Shown piece after piece: positions 19,291 through 29,997 of a DNA stretch of 64,000 bases. The DNA is from Asaia platycodi JCM 25414 (GTDB taxonomy: Bacteria; Pseudomonadota; Alphaproteobacteria; Acetobacterales; Acetobacteraceae). Location: assembly GCF_000614545.1 (NCBI RefSeq), contig NZ_BAKW01000004.1, positions 124,001 through 188,000 of the forward strand. Direction: 5' to 3'. How positions within the stretch are numbered: position 1 is the first letter of the stretch; each line of letters starts with the position of its first letter. Position numbers and translations under genes: made by a program. Under the pieces are notes generated by a model. That model saw nothing but the letters and a program-made list of their open reading frames with translations, was not told the DNA's origin and did not search any database.

Positions 19291-21620
19291 ATGATGTCTC
19301 CCCGATCCCTGCGATCGTCCAGCCTGCTCCTCTCCTGCTCGGTTCTGGCGCTCACTCTGCCCGCTCAGGCGCAGACGAACGCCACGACCGATACCCCTGC
19401 TGCCACCAGCCCCTTAGCTCAATCGACCACGGCCGCAGCCGAGAGTTCGACCGGAAAAACCACTGTTACACAGGGTGATCAGGCCTCGCGCACCTCGTTC
19501 GACAATAGCCCCTCGGTGCCGGCTTCCGTCGAGGCCACGCATGAAGAACATATCATCGTCAACGCGCGCCTCGATGAAATCCGCTCGGCCCTGCAATCCT
19601 CGACCGGGGCCACCACCTACCGCTTCACACGTCGCGATATCGAGACCAATCCGGGCGGCGATAACGCACCGCTGAACACGCTTCTGCTTCAGGCCCCCGG
19701 CGTCGCGCAGGACAGTTTCGGTCAGATCCATGTCCGTGGCGATCATAACGAGGTACAGTTCCGCCTCGATGGCGTGCAGCTGCCCGAAGGGCTCAGCGTT
19801 TTCGGTCAGGCGCTCATGACGCGTTTTGCCCATTCCGCCTCGCTCACCACAGGGGCACTGCCCAGCGAATACGGGTTTCTGCAGGCTGGCGTGATCGATA
19901 TCACCACCAAGAACGGCAGTGCGGATCCGGGTGGCGACGCTTCGATCTATGGCGGCGCGCGCGATTATTTCTTCCCGTCGCTGCAATATGGTGGCCATGC
20001 GGGAAAGTGGGATTTCTTCGCCACGGGCGATTTCGTGCATAATCGCGTCGGTGTCGAAAACCCGACCCCGAGCTTCAACGCCATCCATGATCTGAGCAAC
20101 CAGTATCATGCGCTCGGCCATCTGCGGTACACCGCCGATGAAAACACCCGCATCAGTCTGACTGGCGGCGTCTCCAACGCGCAATATCAGCTGCCCAATA
20201 ATCCCGGCCAGCAGCGGCAGTTCGCCAATCCAAGCTTTCTGGACTCCGCTCTGTCGCAACAGGTCTATGGCAGTGTCGACAGCGCCAGCCTGAACGAGCG
20301 CCAGAAGGAAATCACCGATTTCGGTATTCTGTCGCTGCAAAAGGATATGGGCAAGGTCAGTCTGCAAAGCTCGATCATCACCCGCTATTCCTCGCTCGGC
20401 TACTCGCCGGATCCGCTGGGCGATCTGGTCTATAACGGCATCAGCCAGCATGCTGCACGCTCGGTCTTCTCGACCGGCTCGCAAACCGACGTGACCTGGA
20501 AGGCAACGCCCAAGCACACGGTGCGCTTCGGCTATCAGGTCTATGTCGAGCGCAACAGCTCGAAGACGGATTCCATCGTCTATCAGCAGAACGGTGCCGA
20601 AGATGACGGCACACCCATCTATGACGGCAGCACGACCAACGTGCATGATGGCAGTGGGCGCACCGGCTGGATGTATGGCTCTACGCTCAGGATGAATGGC
20701 GCCCGGTACGCGACCTGACGATCAATTACGGCCTGCGCTTCGACGGCGTCGATGAATACACCCATTCCAAACAGGTGAGCCCGCGCATCAACATCGTCTG
20801 GCGCGCCTGGCGCGGCGGAGTGCTTCATGCCGGCTATTCCCGCTATTTCACGCCCCCGCCTTTCGAGCTCGTGGCCAACACGTCGCTCAGCAAATATGTC
20901 GGCACGTCCAACGAGCCCCAGACCTTGCAGAACAACACGGTCAAGGCCGAGCGTGATCACTACTTCGACGCAGGCGTCACCCAGTCTCTCCTGCCGGGCT
21001 GGCACGCCTCATTCGACGCCTATGTGAAGCTTGCCAAGAACATGATCGACGAAGGCCAGTTCGGTGCACCGATCATTCTCTCGGCGTTCAACTATCGTCG
21101 CGGTCAGGTGAACGGCTATGAACTTTCGACCAATTACGAGCATGGCCCGCTCTCGCTCTACGGCAATGCCTCCTGGTCGCGCGCCATCGGCAAGGATATC
21201 ACCACCGCCCAATGGACCATGGACCCCGATGATCTTGCCTATATCCAGCATCGCTGGATCCATCTCGATCATGACCAGCGCTGGACGGCCTCGGCAGGCG
21301 GCAGCTACTCCTTCTTTTACCACACGGGCCATCCCACCCGCGTTTCTGCCTCCATGGTTTATGGTAGTGGCCTGCGCGCGGATGGCACCGTCCCGAACGG
21401 GCGCTCCGTGCCGATCTACGCCACCTTCAACCTTTCACTCGTCCAGTCCTTCAAGGATCTGTTTCAGGTGCCCTTCCTCAAACGCACCGAACTGCGCCTC
21501 GATGTGCTGAACCTGTTCGACAAGACCTACGAAATCCGCGACGGCTCAGGCATTGGCGTCGGTGCGCCACAATACGGGCTGCGCCGCACGATTTTGACAG
21601 GGATTTCGCAGCGGTTCTGA
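19291..21620 (+). CDS. TonB-dependent receptor (one-base frameshift)
   Basis: This outer-membrane active transporter is about 776 residues after repair. A signal peptide follows the ATG at 19291 (MMSPRSLRSSSLLLSCSVLALTLPAQAQ). The plug domain has APLNTLLLQAPGVAQDSFGQIHVRGDHNEVQFRLDGVQLPEG. A long beta-barrel follows, ending in LDVLNLFDKTYEIRDGSG and a terminal Phe (GISQRF). The frame breaks near 20679, where one missing C restores WMYGLYAQDEWRPVRDLTINYGLRFDG. No siderophore or vitamin genes are adjacent, so the ligand is unknown. Confidence 0.9.
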
Positions 21621-21628
21621 TACTGCCT

Positions 21629-21733
21629 CGGGGCGTTGCCCCGAACCCCACCAAAGGGCCGTCGCCCTTTGGATACCCATTTGACGGGATGAAAGGGACG
21701 CGTCCCTTTCCGGAGGGCGGGGCAGCGCCCCGC
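21629..21733. repeat. Composite palindromic (REP/BIME-like) intergenic element
   Basis: Four inverted repeats are packed into about 105 bp: CGGGGC/GCCCCG (21629-21643), CCAAAGGGC/GCCCTTTGG (21651-21672), GAAAGGGA-CGCG-TCCCTTTC (21691-21710) and GCGGGGC/GCCCCGC (21717-21733). The left half (GGGGC hairpin, then AAAGGG hairpin) is roughly mirrored by the right half in inverse order, so two related units of about 45-50 bp face each other. That is the arrangement of REP pairs. It separates the convergent receptor and ABC genes and may end transcription or stabilise mRNA. Confidence 0.7.
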
Positions 21734-21740
21734 ATCACCC

Positions 21741-22672
21741 TCACATCAACGGAAAATGACACGCCACGCGTCTTTGCCCCTGTCGCTCTTCCAACTCGGG
21801 GTGCTCGGTCGAACAGCGCGGCTGGGCGACAGGACAGCGCGTGTGGAAGCGGCACCCGTTCGGTGGGGAAAGCGGGCTTGGCATGTCACCCTGCAAAGGC
21901 GCGCCAAGCGGCTTGCCGGGCTGGGGCACAGCATCGACAAGGGCACGCGTATAGGGGTGTGCTGGTGAGGCGAGCAGAGAGAGGGTTTCACCCTCTTCCA
22001 CGATGGCACCGAGATACATGACGGCGATACGGTCTGAAATCTGACGCACCACGGCGAGATCATGGGAGATGAAGAGGCAGGCAAGGTCGAGATCGGCCTG
22101 AAGCTGACGCAGCAGATTGACGATCTGCGCCTGAACCGAGACGTCGAGAGCCGATACGGTTCATCCGCCACGATGAGCCGGGGTGAGAGCGCAATGGCAC
22201 GCGCAATATTGAGCCGTTGGCGCTGACCGCCTGAAAGCGCGCCGGGATAACGGTCGAAGAACGCCCCCGACAGACCGACGCGTTCAAGCAGGTCTTCGAG
22301 ACTCTGGCGTGAATACGGACGCTTGTGGATGCGGAAGGGCTCTGCAAGCGCACTACCTATGGTCCAGCGCGGGTTGAAAGCCGAAGCGGAATCCTGAAAC
22401 ACCATCTGAAGCTGACTGCGCAAGACACGCTGGGCATGCGATGAGCGTTTGGCCAGATCCTGACCGTCAAAAAGGATTTCGCCAGTGTCGGGGCGATCGA
22501 ACCCCATGAGCAGACGCCCAAGCGTGGATTTGCCGCAGCCGGACTCTCCCACCAGAGCGAGTGTCTCACCACGAGCCAGTTCCAGCGAGATGCCATCAAC
22601 GGCACGAAGCGAGGCGCCGCTGCCAAGTTTATAGGTTCTGGCGACATTCTTCGCCTGCAGAAGCGCACTCAT
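21741..22672 (-). CDS. ABC transporter ATP-binding protein, OppF/DppF type (one-base frameshift)
   Basis: This nucleotide-binding subunit of a peptide/nickel-type importer is about 310 residues after repair. Walker A is [11 protein letters not shown], the signature is [14 protein letters not shown] and Walker B is LIVADEP. One missing C near 22157 (plus strand) restores [19 protein letters not shown] and the C-terminal part with [19 protein letters not shown]. The OppF-type Cys motif ([17 protein letters not shown]) is present. Its start overlaps the previous ATPase stop by 4 nt. Confidence 0.92.
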
Positions 22673-23616
22673 GCGACGAGCACACAGGCGGCGCGATGCG
22701 CGCCCTCGCCCCGCATTGCCGGACGGACGGCACATTCAGGCGAAATCTGAGGGCAGCGGGGCGCAAAGACGCAGCCCGAAAGGCGCGTCTCTGGCGAGGG
22801 CGGCACCCCCTCGATAGCGGGAAGACGCTCCGGTCTCGGGCCATCCATCGGCGGGATGGCCGTGAGGAGCGCCTGGGTATACGGGTGAAGCGGCGTCTGG
22901 AGCACCGAGGCGACCGGGCCAGTCTCGATCACCACTCCGGCATAGAGCACAGCCACATCGGTGCAGCTTTGCGCGACCACGCCCATATCGTGTGTGATGA
23001 GCATGACGCTGGCTTCGCGCGCGCCGATCTCCTTGAGAAGGGTCAGGATCTGCGCCTGGACAGTCACATCCAGCGCCGTGGTGGGTTCATCGGCAACCAG
23101 CAACTCGGGATCGCAGGAGAGCGCCATGGCGATCATGGCGCGCTGGCGTAGCCCACCAGAGAGTTCATGCGGGAAACGCTGTGCGGTCTGTTCCGGCGAG
23201 GGCACCCCCATACGCTCGAGAAGGGATACGACGCGCTCGCGCGCTGCCCGATGCGAGAGTTTTGTGTGCAGCCTGATCTGCTCGACAATCTGGGGGCCGA
23301 TACGGCGCACGGGCAGAAAAGCCGTCATCGGATCCTGAAAGATCATGGCGGCACGGTGCCCTCTGAAACGGCGCCAGTCACGAGGAGTGAAGCGGGTCAG
23401 ATCTTCGCCGTCAAATGCCAGCGTGCCGCTGAGACTTCCTTCGGGCTGCAAGCCGAGCACGCTGAGCCCTGTCAGACTCTTGCCCGAGCCGGACTCCCCT
23501 ACCACACCGAGTATCTGCCCACGCTTGACGGTCAGGGAAACACCGTCGAGCAGAACGCCTGCCTGTCGATGCCGCAAGCGAAGCTCGCCAACGGTGAGAA
23601 GCGCGTCACCCGCCAT
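22669..23616 (-). CDS. ABC transporter ATP-binding protein, OppD/DppD type
   Basis: This ATPase subunit of about 315 residues has Walker A GESGSGKSLTG, signature LSGGLRQRAMIAMAL, Walker B LLVADEPTTALD and the C-terminal oligopeptide-transporter cysteine motif (GCVFAPRCPQISPEC). The start MAGDALLT at 23616 is preferred; it overlaps the upstream permease by 11 nt. With the OppF-type partner it forms a heteromeric ATPase pair. The frame is intact. Confidence 0.92.
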   Translation of the reverse strand: MAGDALLTVGELRLRHRQAGVLLDGVSLTVKRGQILGVVGESGSGKSLTGLSVLGLQPEGSLSGTLAFDGEDLTRFTPRDWRRFRGHRAAMIFQDPMTAFLPVRRIGPQIVEQIRLHTKLSHRAARERVVSLLERMGVPSPEQTAQRFPHELSGGLRQRAMIAMALSCDPELLVADEPTTALDVTVQAQILTLLKEIGAREASVMLITHDMGVVAQSCTDVAVLYAGVVIETGPVASVLQTPLHPYTQALLTAIPPMDGPRPERLPAIEGVPPSPETRLSGCVFAPRCPQISPECAVRPAMRGEGAHRAACVLVA

Positions 23617-24585
23617 GCGAACCCTTTCCGATACGCGGGTCCAGCAGGCGATAGAGCCCATCGATCAGAGCATTCGCGATCACCACGAAAAAAGCCGCGT
23701 AGAGCACCGTGGCCATGATCAGGGGCAGATCGAGGGTGCTCAACCCCTGATAGGTGAGATGCCCGACACCCGGCAGCGCGAAAACCACCTCGGTCAGCAA
23801 GGCACCACCGCCCAGTAACTGCGCGAAATCGAGCCCGAAAAGGGAGAGCGCGCTCAACCCCGAAAGGCGCAGGGCATGACAGAACCACAGACGCCACGGC
23901 CCGACACCCTTGGCACGCGCCGTTCGGAGCGCGTCGTCCTGCATCGCCGTCAGCAGATCGGTGCGTAATACCCGGCTATAGAGCCCGATGAACGCCACGG
24001 CGAGCGTCAGAGCCGGCAGGATCAGCCCCTTCGCCCAGCCCAGCGGGCTCGTCGCGAGGGGCACATAGCCCAGAGGCGGCACCCAACTGAACAGCCAGCT
24101 CTCATGAAAACGGCTCTGGCTGATCAGATTGACCATCTCCCCCAGCCAGAACACCGGAATCGAAAGGCCGATCAGCGCAAGAAAAGAGAGCAGCCGATCG
24201 ATCCATCCTCCTGAAACGCCGCGCCAATCATGCCGAACACCAACGCGCCTGCAACCCAGAAAAGCGCCGCCCAAAGCACGAGCGAGAGCGTGACGGGCGC
24301 CGCCGCGAACACCTCCGACACCACGTTCTGACCGTGATTGACATAGGACGTCAGGTTTCTGGAGATGAAGAGATGGTCCATCATCGTCAGGTAGCGCATG
24401 GGGAGCGGACGATCGAAGCCATAGGCGTGGCGTACGCGCTCAATCACTTCCGGGCTCGCCCCTCTTCCGGCGATACGGGCCGAGGGATCGGAGCCGGGTG
24501 TGGCGAAAAACACCGCAAACACCAGCACGGAGATACCGAACAGCACCAGCATCATCTGCCCGAGACGCGAAGCGAGACCCTTCAT
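23606..24585 (-). CDS. ABC transporter permease, OppB/DppB type (one-base frameshift)
   Basis: This inner-membrane permease is about 326 residues after repair. The N-terminal MKGLASRLGQMMLVLFGISVLVFAVFFATPGSDP is typical of the DppB subfamily. The C-terminal EAA-like loop region (RTARAKGVGPWRLWFCHALRLSG) and FALPGVGHLTYQGLSTLDLPLIMATVL follow in the next frame. One missing base near 24207-24212 explains the break. It overlaps the upstream DppC-type gene by 4 nt. A short size and divergent sequence make the substrate hard to predict. Confidence 0.88.
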
Positions 24586-25553
24586 CGGCCGCCTCGCCTT
24601 CGGAGTTCAGCCTGAGCCGCATCGCCCAGAGCATTGAGAGACAGGACGGTCAGGATGATAGCCGCACCCGGCGCGATAGCCACTACGGGGCGGCTGTAGA
24701 TCAGCCCCTCGCCATCGTGAATGAGGCTGCCCCATGATGCCGCTGGTGCCTGAACGCCCAGACTGAGAAAGGAGAGCGCTGACTCGGCCAGCAGGCAAAG
24801 CGCCATGACGAGCGGGCAGAGAACCAGTACCGTCTCAACCAGAAGAGGCAGGATCTCGCGAAACACGATGCGCAGCGAAGACGCCCCGAGCCCGCGGGCT
24901 GCCAGCACGAAGCCGGCATTCGACAGGCTCTTGGTACGCGCCCTGATAGGTCTGGCTGCATAAGGCACATAGATGAGCGCAATAATGGCTATGGGCAGCA
25001 AAAGACTGTCGGGTTGCACGTGAAACGGCCCGAGAGACAGATCGTGACCCACTGTCACGACGCTGAGGCTGATAGCGAAGAGATAGACCGGCACAGCCCA
25101 GAGAATATCGAGCGCGCGGGATATGATGATGTCGGTCCATCCCCCGCAATAGCCTGCCAGCAATCCGCACAGGGTCGCTATGATGAGACACAGACAAGCC
25201 GCAGAAAAAGCGATGGTGAGTGACGCCCGCGCACCATAGAGCAGACGCGCCGCAATATCGCGCCCCTGGGAATCTGCCCCTAGCATATAAGGCCCCCAAC
25301 GCCATGACGGGCCTATGGGTGACAGGCCCAGATGGAGCGGGTTGTCATTGGGCTGCATGATATCGACGCGCGCGCCATCGCGCAGCACCGTACCCGCCAG
25401 AGAGGATTCCATCGGGTCAACCCCGACAACCCTGGCATAAAGCGGTGCTGCAAGGGCGCAGAGCACGAGAACAAGCAACACGCACAAAGCCGCTGAAGCG
25501 CCTTTATGACGACACAGAAATCGCCCGATAGCGAAAAAACTCATGCCGAACAC
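24582..25553 (-). CDS. ABC transporter permease, OppC/DppC type
   Basis: This 323-residue permease has an N-terminal membrane segment, a periplasmic loop (DPMESSLAGTVLRDGA) and the DppC hallmark YMLGADSQGRDIAARLLYGARASL. The EAA loop VLAARGLGASSLRIVFREILP and AESALSFLSLGVQAPAASWGSLIHDGEG follow. It is the first gene of the four-gene transport operon; in most relatives the DppB-type gene comes first. No substrate-binding protein gene is adjacent. The frame is intact. Confidence 0.9.
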   Translation of the reverse strand: MFGMSFFAIGRFLCRHKGASAALCVLLVLVLCALAAPLYARVVGVDPMESSLAGTVLRDGARVDIMQPNDNPLHLGLSPIGPSWRWGPYMLGADSQGRDIAARLLYGARASLTIAFSAACLCLIIATLCGLLAGYCGGWTDIIISRALDILWAVPVYLFAISLSVVTVGHDLSLGPFHVQPDSLLLPIAIIALIYVPYAARPIRARTKSLSNAGFVLAARGLGASSLRIVFREILPLLVETVLVLCPLVMALCLLAESALSFLSLGVQAPAASWGSLIHDGEGLIYSRPVVAIAPGAAIILTVLSLNALGDAAQAELRRRGGR

Positions 25554-25678
25554 GAGGCGACGCAGACAATGTCCGGCCTCAAAATCAGCGACAGGAAAAG
25601 AAAGCGGCGACGACTGATCGGATAACCTCCCCTGTCAGGATGCTGCGCCCTCAGCCGTGGCAGAACCACGGCATAATT

Positions 25679-26689
25679 TCAACGCTGGAATGATCTTGGG
25701 CCGAGACAGAGCTGCGCAATGAGCCGACGCGACAAAGCCAGATCGGGACAGCCGGTCTGTTTGCAGGCCAGTTCGAACCCGTGCACCGCCTCGCAGGCGC
25801 GCCTCAGTCCGACGCCATCCCAACGTTCGAGCGCCTTGGTGAAACTGTCCATTTTCTTGAAGAATACCGGCGGCTTGAGCAGCTTGATCGCCTCCTGACG
25901 CGATTTTCCCTCATCCATCCAGGCCAGCACACGCGCAAGGCGCGTCATCAGCGAAAGGCAGGCACGTGCAAGCGCAATGGGCGAAAGACCATCGGCAAGA
26001 GCCCGTTCGAGCGCGATATCCGCTACGGCGCGATCGCCTGCCATGGCGGCAGTCGTTGCATCGTCGAGCGTTGCATTGGCGGAATCGCCTATGCAATCCT
26101 GCACATCGTCCAGAGAAAGCTTGCCGCCTTCGCCTGCATAGAGAACGAGTTTTTCCACCTCGCTGCGTACAGCGGCGCGATCTGCCCCCAGAACGGAAGA
26201 AAGCCAGAAGAGGGCCTCGCGGTCGACAGCGACAGAGGCGTCACGAAACAGATCGCTCAAAGACGCAATCAGCGTGCGTCCTTCTTCGGGATAACACCCG
26301 ATCGATGCAATCTTGGGGTGAGCCTCCAGCACGCTGCGCAGCTTGGCGCGTGACGCAAGACCCGGCGCCTCGATCACGAGCAGCGTATCGCTCTCCATGG
26401 CCAGGGCAGCCGTGACCCGAGGCAGCAAAGCGTCCTGCGCGTCGCGCACCCAGACCACACGACGGCCGCCGATGAGCGAAAGCGCGCCGATTTCCTCTTC
26501 CACCCGGCCATGCTGTTCCTGATCGAGCAGAGCCACACGAAAGGGATCGTCAAGAGAATCGGCAACCAGACGCACACATTGGGACGCGCGCTCGCGGATC
26601 AGGCCCAGATCATCGCCATAGAGCAGAACCCCGCGCCACTTGCCGATTTCGGCAAGGGTACGTGTGGTCGAGCGGGCATCGATCTTCAT
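25679..26689 (-). CDS. holA: DNA polymerase III subunit delta
   Basis: This 336-residue clamp-loader delta subunit opens the beta clamp. Family features are VLLYGDDLGLIRERASQCVRL near the N-terminus, IGGRRVVWVRDAQDAL, and DVQDCIGDSANATLDDATTAAMAGD, followed by a C-terminal helical collar domain ending RLIAQLCLGPRSFQR. It sits 6 nt downstream of lptE, an order common in Alphaproteobacteria (leuS-lptE-holA). The frame is intact. Confidence 0.92.
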   Translation of the reverse strand: MKIDARSTTRTLAEIGKWRGVLLYGDDLGLIRERASQCVRLVADSLDDPFRVALLDQEQHGRVEEEIGALSLIGGRRVVWVRDAQDALLPRVTAALAMESDTLLVIEAPGLASRAKLRSVLEAHPKIASIGCYPEEGRTLIASLSDLFRDASVAVDREALFWLSSVLGADRAAVRSEVEKLVLYAGEGGKLSLDDVQDCIGDSANATLDDATTAAMAGDRAVADIALERALADGLSPIALARACLSLMTRLARVLAWMDEGKSRQEAIKLLKPPVFFKKMDSFTKALERWDGVGLRRACEAVHGFELACKQTGCPDLALSRRLIAQLCLGPRSFQR

Positions 26690-26695
26690 ACGCGA

Positions 26696-27349
26696 TCAGT
26701 CGTTGTTCTGGCTGTTCAGATCCGTACGGCCCGTTGCCGCCGCCGGGAAGCCGTCAGGACCGGCCTTCTCGTAGGGCTGGCCGTCCTTGGTCGGCATGGC
26801 TGTCGGATCGAAATAGGAGGGCACATCGCTCGGGTTATTGCGTGAAGGCTTGATCTGGGATTTGAACCAGGTGGCAATCTGCTGACGGATCGAGCCCGCG
26901 AGCGTCTCAGCCAGACGGGCACGAACCGTCTCGTCATTGAGTGTCTGAGCGAGATACTGCTCGAAGGTCGCATTGAAACCATCGAGCGAAGAGACATCGC
27001 CTTCGGCAAGGAATTTCGGTGTGGCCTCAACCGTCCAGAGGCGCCAATGGGCCGATCCGATCTCGCGGAAGCGACCGGCGGTATTATCGCTATGGATATC
27101 GATCACAGAGGCATTCACGCCAAAACTGACATTGAGCGTGTAGCCATCAGGCGCCTTTGTGCTGGCACCACCAAGCTGCTCCTGCAGCGCCAGACGCAGC
27201 TCCTGCCCCTGACGCTCGGGAATATTGGCTACATAGATGCGCTGCAGCTCATGCGTGACGCGCGCCCCGCCTGCCCCATTGCTTCCGTAAAGCGGCTGAA
27301 AACCACAGCCGCTCAGGGCCAGAGAGGCAAGCAGAACGAAACGACGCAT
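26696..27349 (-). CDS. lptE: LPS-assembly lipoprotein LptE
   Basis: This 217-residue outer-membrane lipoprotein works with LptD to insert lipopolysaccharide. The signal MRRFVLLASLALSGCGFQPLYG carries a lipobox with Cys15 and the conserved GFQPLYG motif. The C-terminal third is hydrophilic and disordered-looking (PSYFDPTAMPTKDGQPYEKAG), longer than in many homologues. The start at 27349 lies 4 nt past the leuS stop. Confidence 0.92.
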   Translation of the reverse strand: MRRFVLLASLALSGCGFQPLYGSNGAGGARVTHELQRIYVANIPERQGQELRLALQEQLGGASTKAPDGYTLNVSFGVNASVIDIHSDNTAGRFREIGSAHWRLWTVEATPKFLAEGDVSSLDGFNATFEQYLAQTLNDETVRARLAETLAGSIRQQIATWFKSQIKPSRNNPSDVPSYFDPTAMPTKDGQPYEKAGPDGFPAAATGRTDLNSQNND

Positions 27350-27353
27350 GAAA

Positions 27354-29949
27354 TCAGCCTGCCACCACGAAATTGACGATACGGTTCGGCACGTGGATGC
27401 GTTTGACGATCCGCTTGCCTTCGAGCATCCGCGCCACATTCGGCTCGGCCTCGGCGAGAGGCAGGACCATATCAGAGGGCGCATCCGGTGGCACTTCAAT
27501 TGTGCCACGCAGTTTGCCCATGATCTGGATACCCAGCGTGATGCTGTCGAGCGCGATGAACTCTTCAAGCGCCACAGGCCAGGAACGCTCGACTACCATG
27601 GCGCTTTCGCTCAAGCAGCGCAACCATCTCTTCGGCCAGATGCGGCATCATCGGTGCGATCAGAAGGGCGAGCACCATTGCGGCCTCACGACGGGCTGCA
27701 CCGATGCCTTCCCCATCCGATTTCTCGGCCTCGGCGAGGGCCGCGCTCAACTCGTGAAGACGGGCCACCGCCACATTGGGCGTGAAGCCTTCGAGCGCTT
27801 CGGTAACGGCCTTGATCGTGCGATGCGTCGCCTGACGTAGGCTGCGCCCACCTTCGGCAAAAGCGGCACCCTGAGGCACCTGGCTCGCGACGCCCTGAAC
27901 CAGACGATAGAGACGCTGGCCAAAACGCGCCGAAGCCGCGACACCGGACTCGGTCCACTCCATGTCGCGTTCGGGCGGGCTGTCTGACAGCACGAACCAG
28001 CGCGCCGTATCGGCGCCGAAACGCTCGATGATCGCCACAGGCGAAACCGTATTGCGCTTGGACTTGGACATTTTCTCAAGACGACCGAGCTGCACCGGGC
28101 CGCCGTTATCGCGGCGCACATAACCTTCGCCCGAACGTACGACATCTTCAGGCGCGAGCCAGCCATTCTCGTCACGATAGCTCTCATGGGTAATCATACC
28201 CTGAGTGAACAGTCCGCCGAAGGGCTCGTCGAGATCGAGATGGCCCGTCTCATGCATGGCGCGCGTGAAGAAGCGCGCATAAAGCAGATGCAGGATCGCG
28301 TGTTCGATACCGCCGATATACTGATCGACCGGCAGCCAGGAATTGGCCGCGACCGGATCCGTCGGCGTAGCGGCGTGAGGCGCGGTGAATCGGGCGAAAT
28401 ACCAGGAACTGTCGACGAACGTGTCGAACGTGTCGGTCTCACGACGCGCCGCAGCACCGCATTGCGGGCAGGCGACATGTTTCCAGCTTGGATGATGATC
28501 GAGCGGGTTGCCAGGACGGTCGAAAGTCACATCGTCCGGCAGCTTGAGCGGCAGCTGGTCGTCAGGCACCGGCACCGCGCCGCAGGACTCGCAATGCACG
28601 ACCGGGATCGGGCAGCCCCAGTAACGCTGGCGCGAAATGCCCCAGTCGCGCAGGCGCCAGTTCACGACTGAACGACCGATGCCCATGCCTTCGAGGCGCT
28701 CGATGGCCTTACGCTTGCCCTCAGCCGTGCTCAAACCGTCAAGGAAGCCGGAATTGATGAGCGTGCCATCGCCAGTGGCAGCCGTCTTGCCGACCGTGAA
28801 GCTGCTTTCTTCCTGCCCGGTGGGCAGAATGACAGGGCGCACGGGGAGGTCGTATTTACGGGCGAAATCGAGATCGCGCTGGTCGCCGCAGGGGCAGCCG
28901 AACACGGCGCCCGTGCCGTAATCCATCAGCACGAAATTGGCGATCCAGACCGGTACGGTTTCGTCGGGTGCAAACGGATTGCTGACGCGCAGCCCCGTAT
29001 CGAAGCCGCGCTTCTCAGCCGCTTCGATCGCTTCTTCCGACGTCCCGAGACGCTGGCATTCCTCGATAAATTCGCGTGCGCCCTGATTATCCTTTGCCAC
29101 CTTGGCAGCCAGAGGATGATCGGCGGCAATGGCGACGAAGCTCATGCCGAACAGCGTATCCGGACGGGTGGTGAAGACTTCGACCGAATCCAGATCGACA
29201 TCGAATCCTTCCGGCGGCGCATGAAGCGCGAAACGCACGCGCGCGCCTTCCGAACGGCCGATCCAGCGTTCCTGCATGACACGCACGCGCGCGGGCCAGC
29301 GATCGAGCTTGTCGAGCCCTTCAAGCAGGGGGGCTGCAAAATCGGTGATCTTGAGGAACCACTGCGACAGGCGCTTCTTTTCGATCAGCGCGCCAGAACG
29401 CCAGCCGCGCCCATCGACCACCTGCTCATTGGCGAGAACCGTGTTGTCCACCGGGTCCCAGTTGACCGCCGACTCACGGCGCTCGACCAGGCCCTTGCGC
29501 CACATATCGAGAAAGAGCTTCTGCTGATGGCCGTAATATTCCGGCAGGCAGGTCGCGATTTCGCGCTCCCAGTCGAGGGAGAAGCCAAGGCGCTGCAAGG
29601 TACCGCGCATTGCTGCGATATTATCGAGCGTCCACTGCCCCGGATGCACGCCACGCTCACGTGCCGCGTTTTCGGCGGGAAGCCCGAACGCATCCCAGCC
29701 CATGGGATGGAGCACCGAGAAGCCGCGCGCACGCTTGTAGCGTGCCACCACATCGCCCAGCGCATAATTGCGCACATGACCCATATGGAGTTGACCTGAC
29801 GGATAGGGAAACATCTCGAGCACATAATATTTCGGCTTGTCGGCGGCAGGATGATCGTCTGCCGCGAAAGCGCGTGCACTATCCCATCTGGCTTGCCATT
29901 TGGGCTCGGCCTTGTCGAAATCGTAGCCGAGTGTCTCTTGTTCCGTCAT
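27354..29949 (-). CDS. leuS: Leucyl-tRNA synthetase (frameshift near C-terminus)
   Basis: LeuRS of about 865 residues charges tRNA-Leu. The class I HIGH motif appears as [15 protein letters not shown] and the KMSKS motif as [10 protein letters not shown]. The CP1 editing domain and two zinc-like cysteine pairs ([21 protein letters not shown]) are visible. Near 27612 the frame shifts by a net one extra base, or two missing. After it, [35 protein letters not shown] and the terminus [10 protein letters not shown] follow. As LeuRS is essential, the break is presumably an assembly error. Confidence 0.95.
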
Positions 29950-29997
29950 GATCTTCTATCGTTTGTTCCGGTCGCGTTTACGTCGAGAGGCCGGGAA

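Noticed and set aside
27565-27623. Programmed frameshifting in leuS or pstB
   Set aside because: No conserved slippery site with a downstream structure was evident, programmed shifts are not known in these genes, and the same kind of defect occurs throughout the window.
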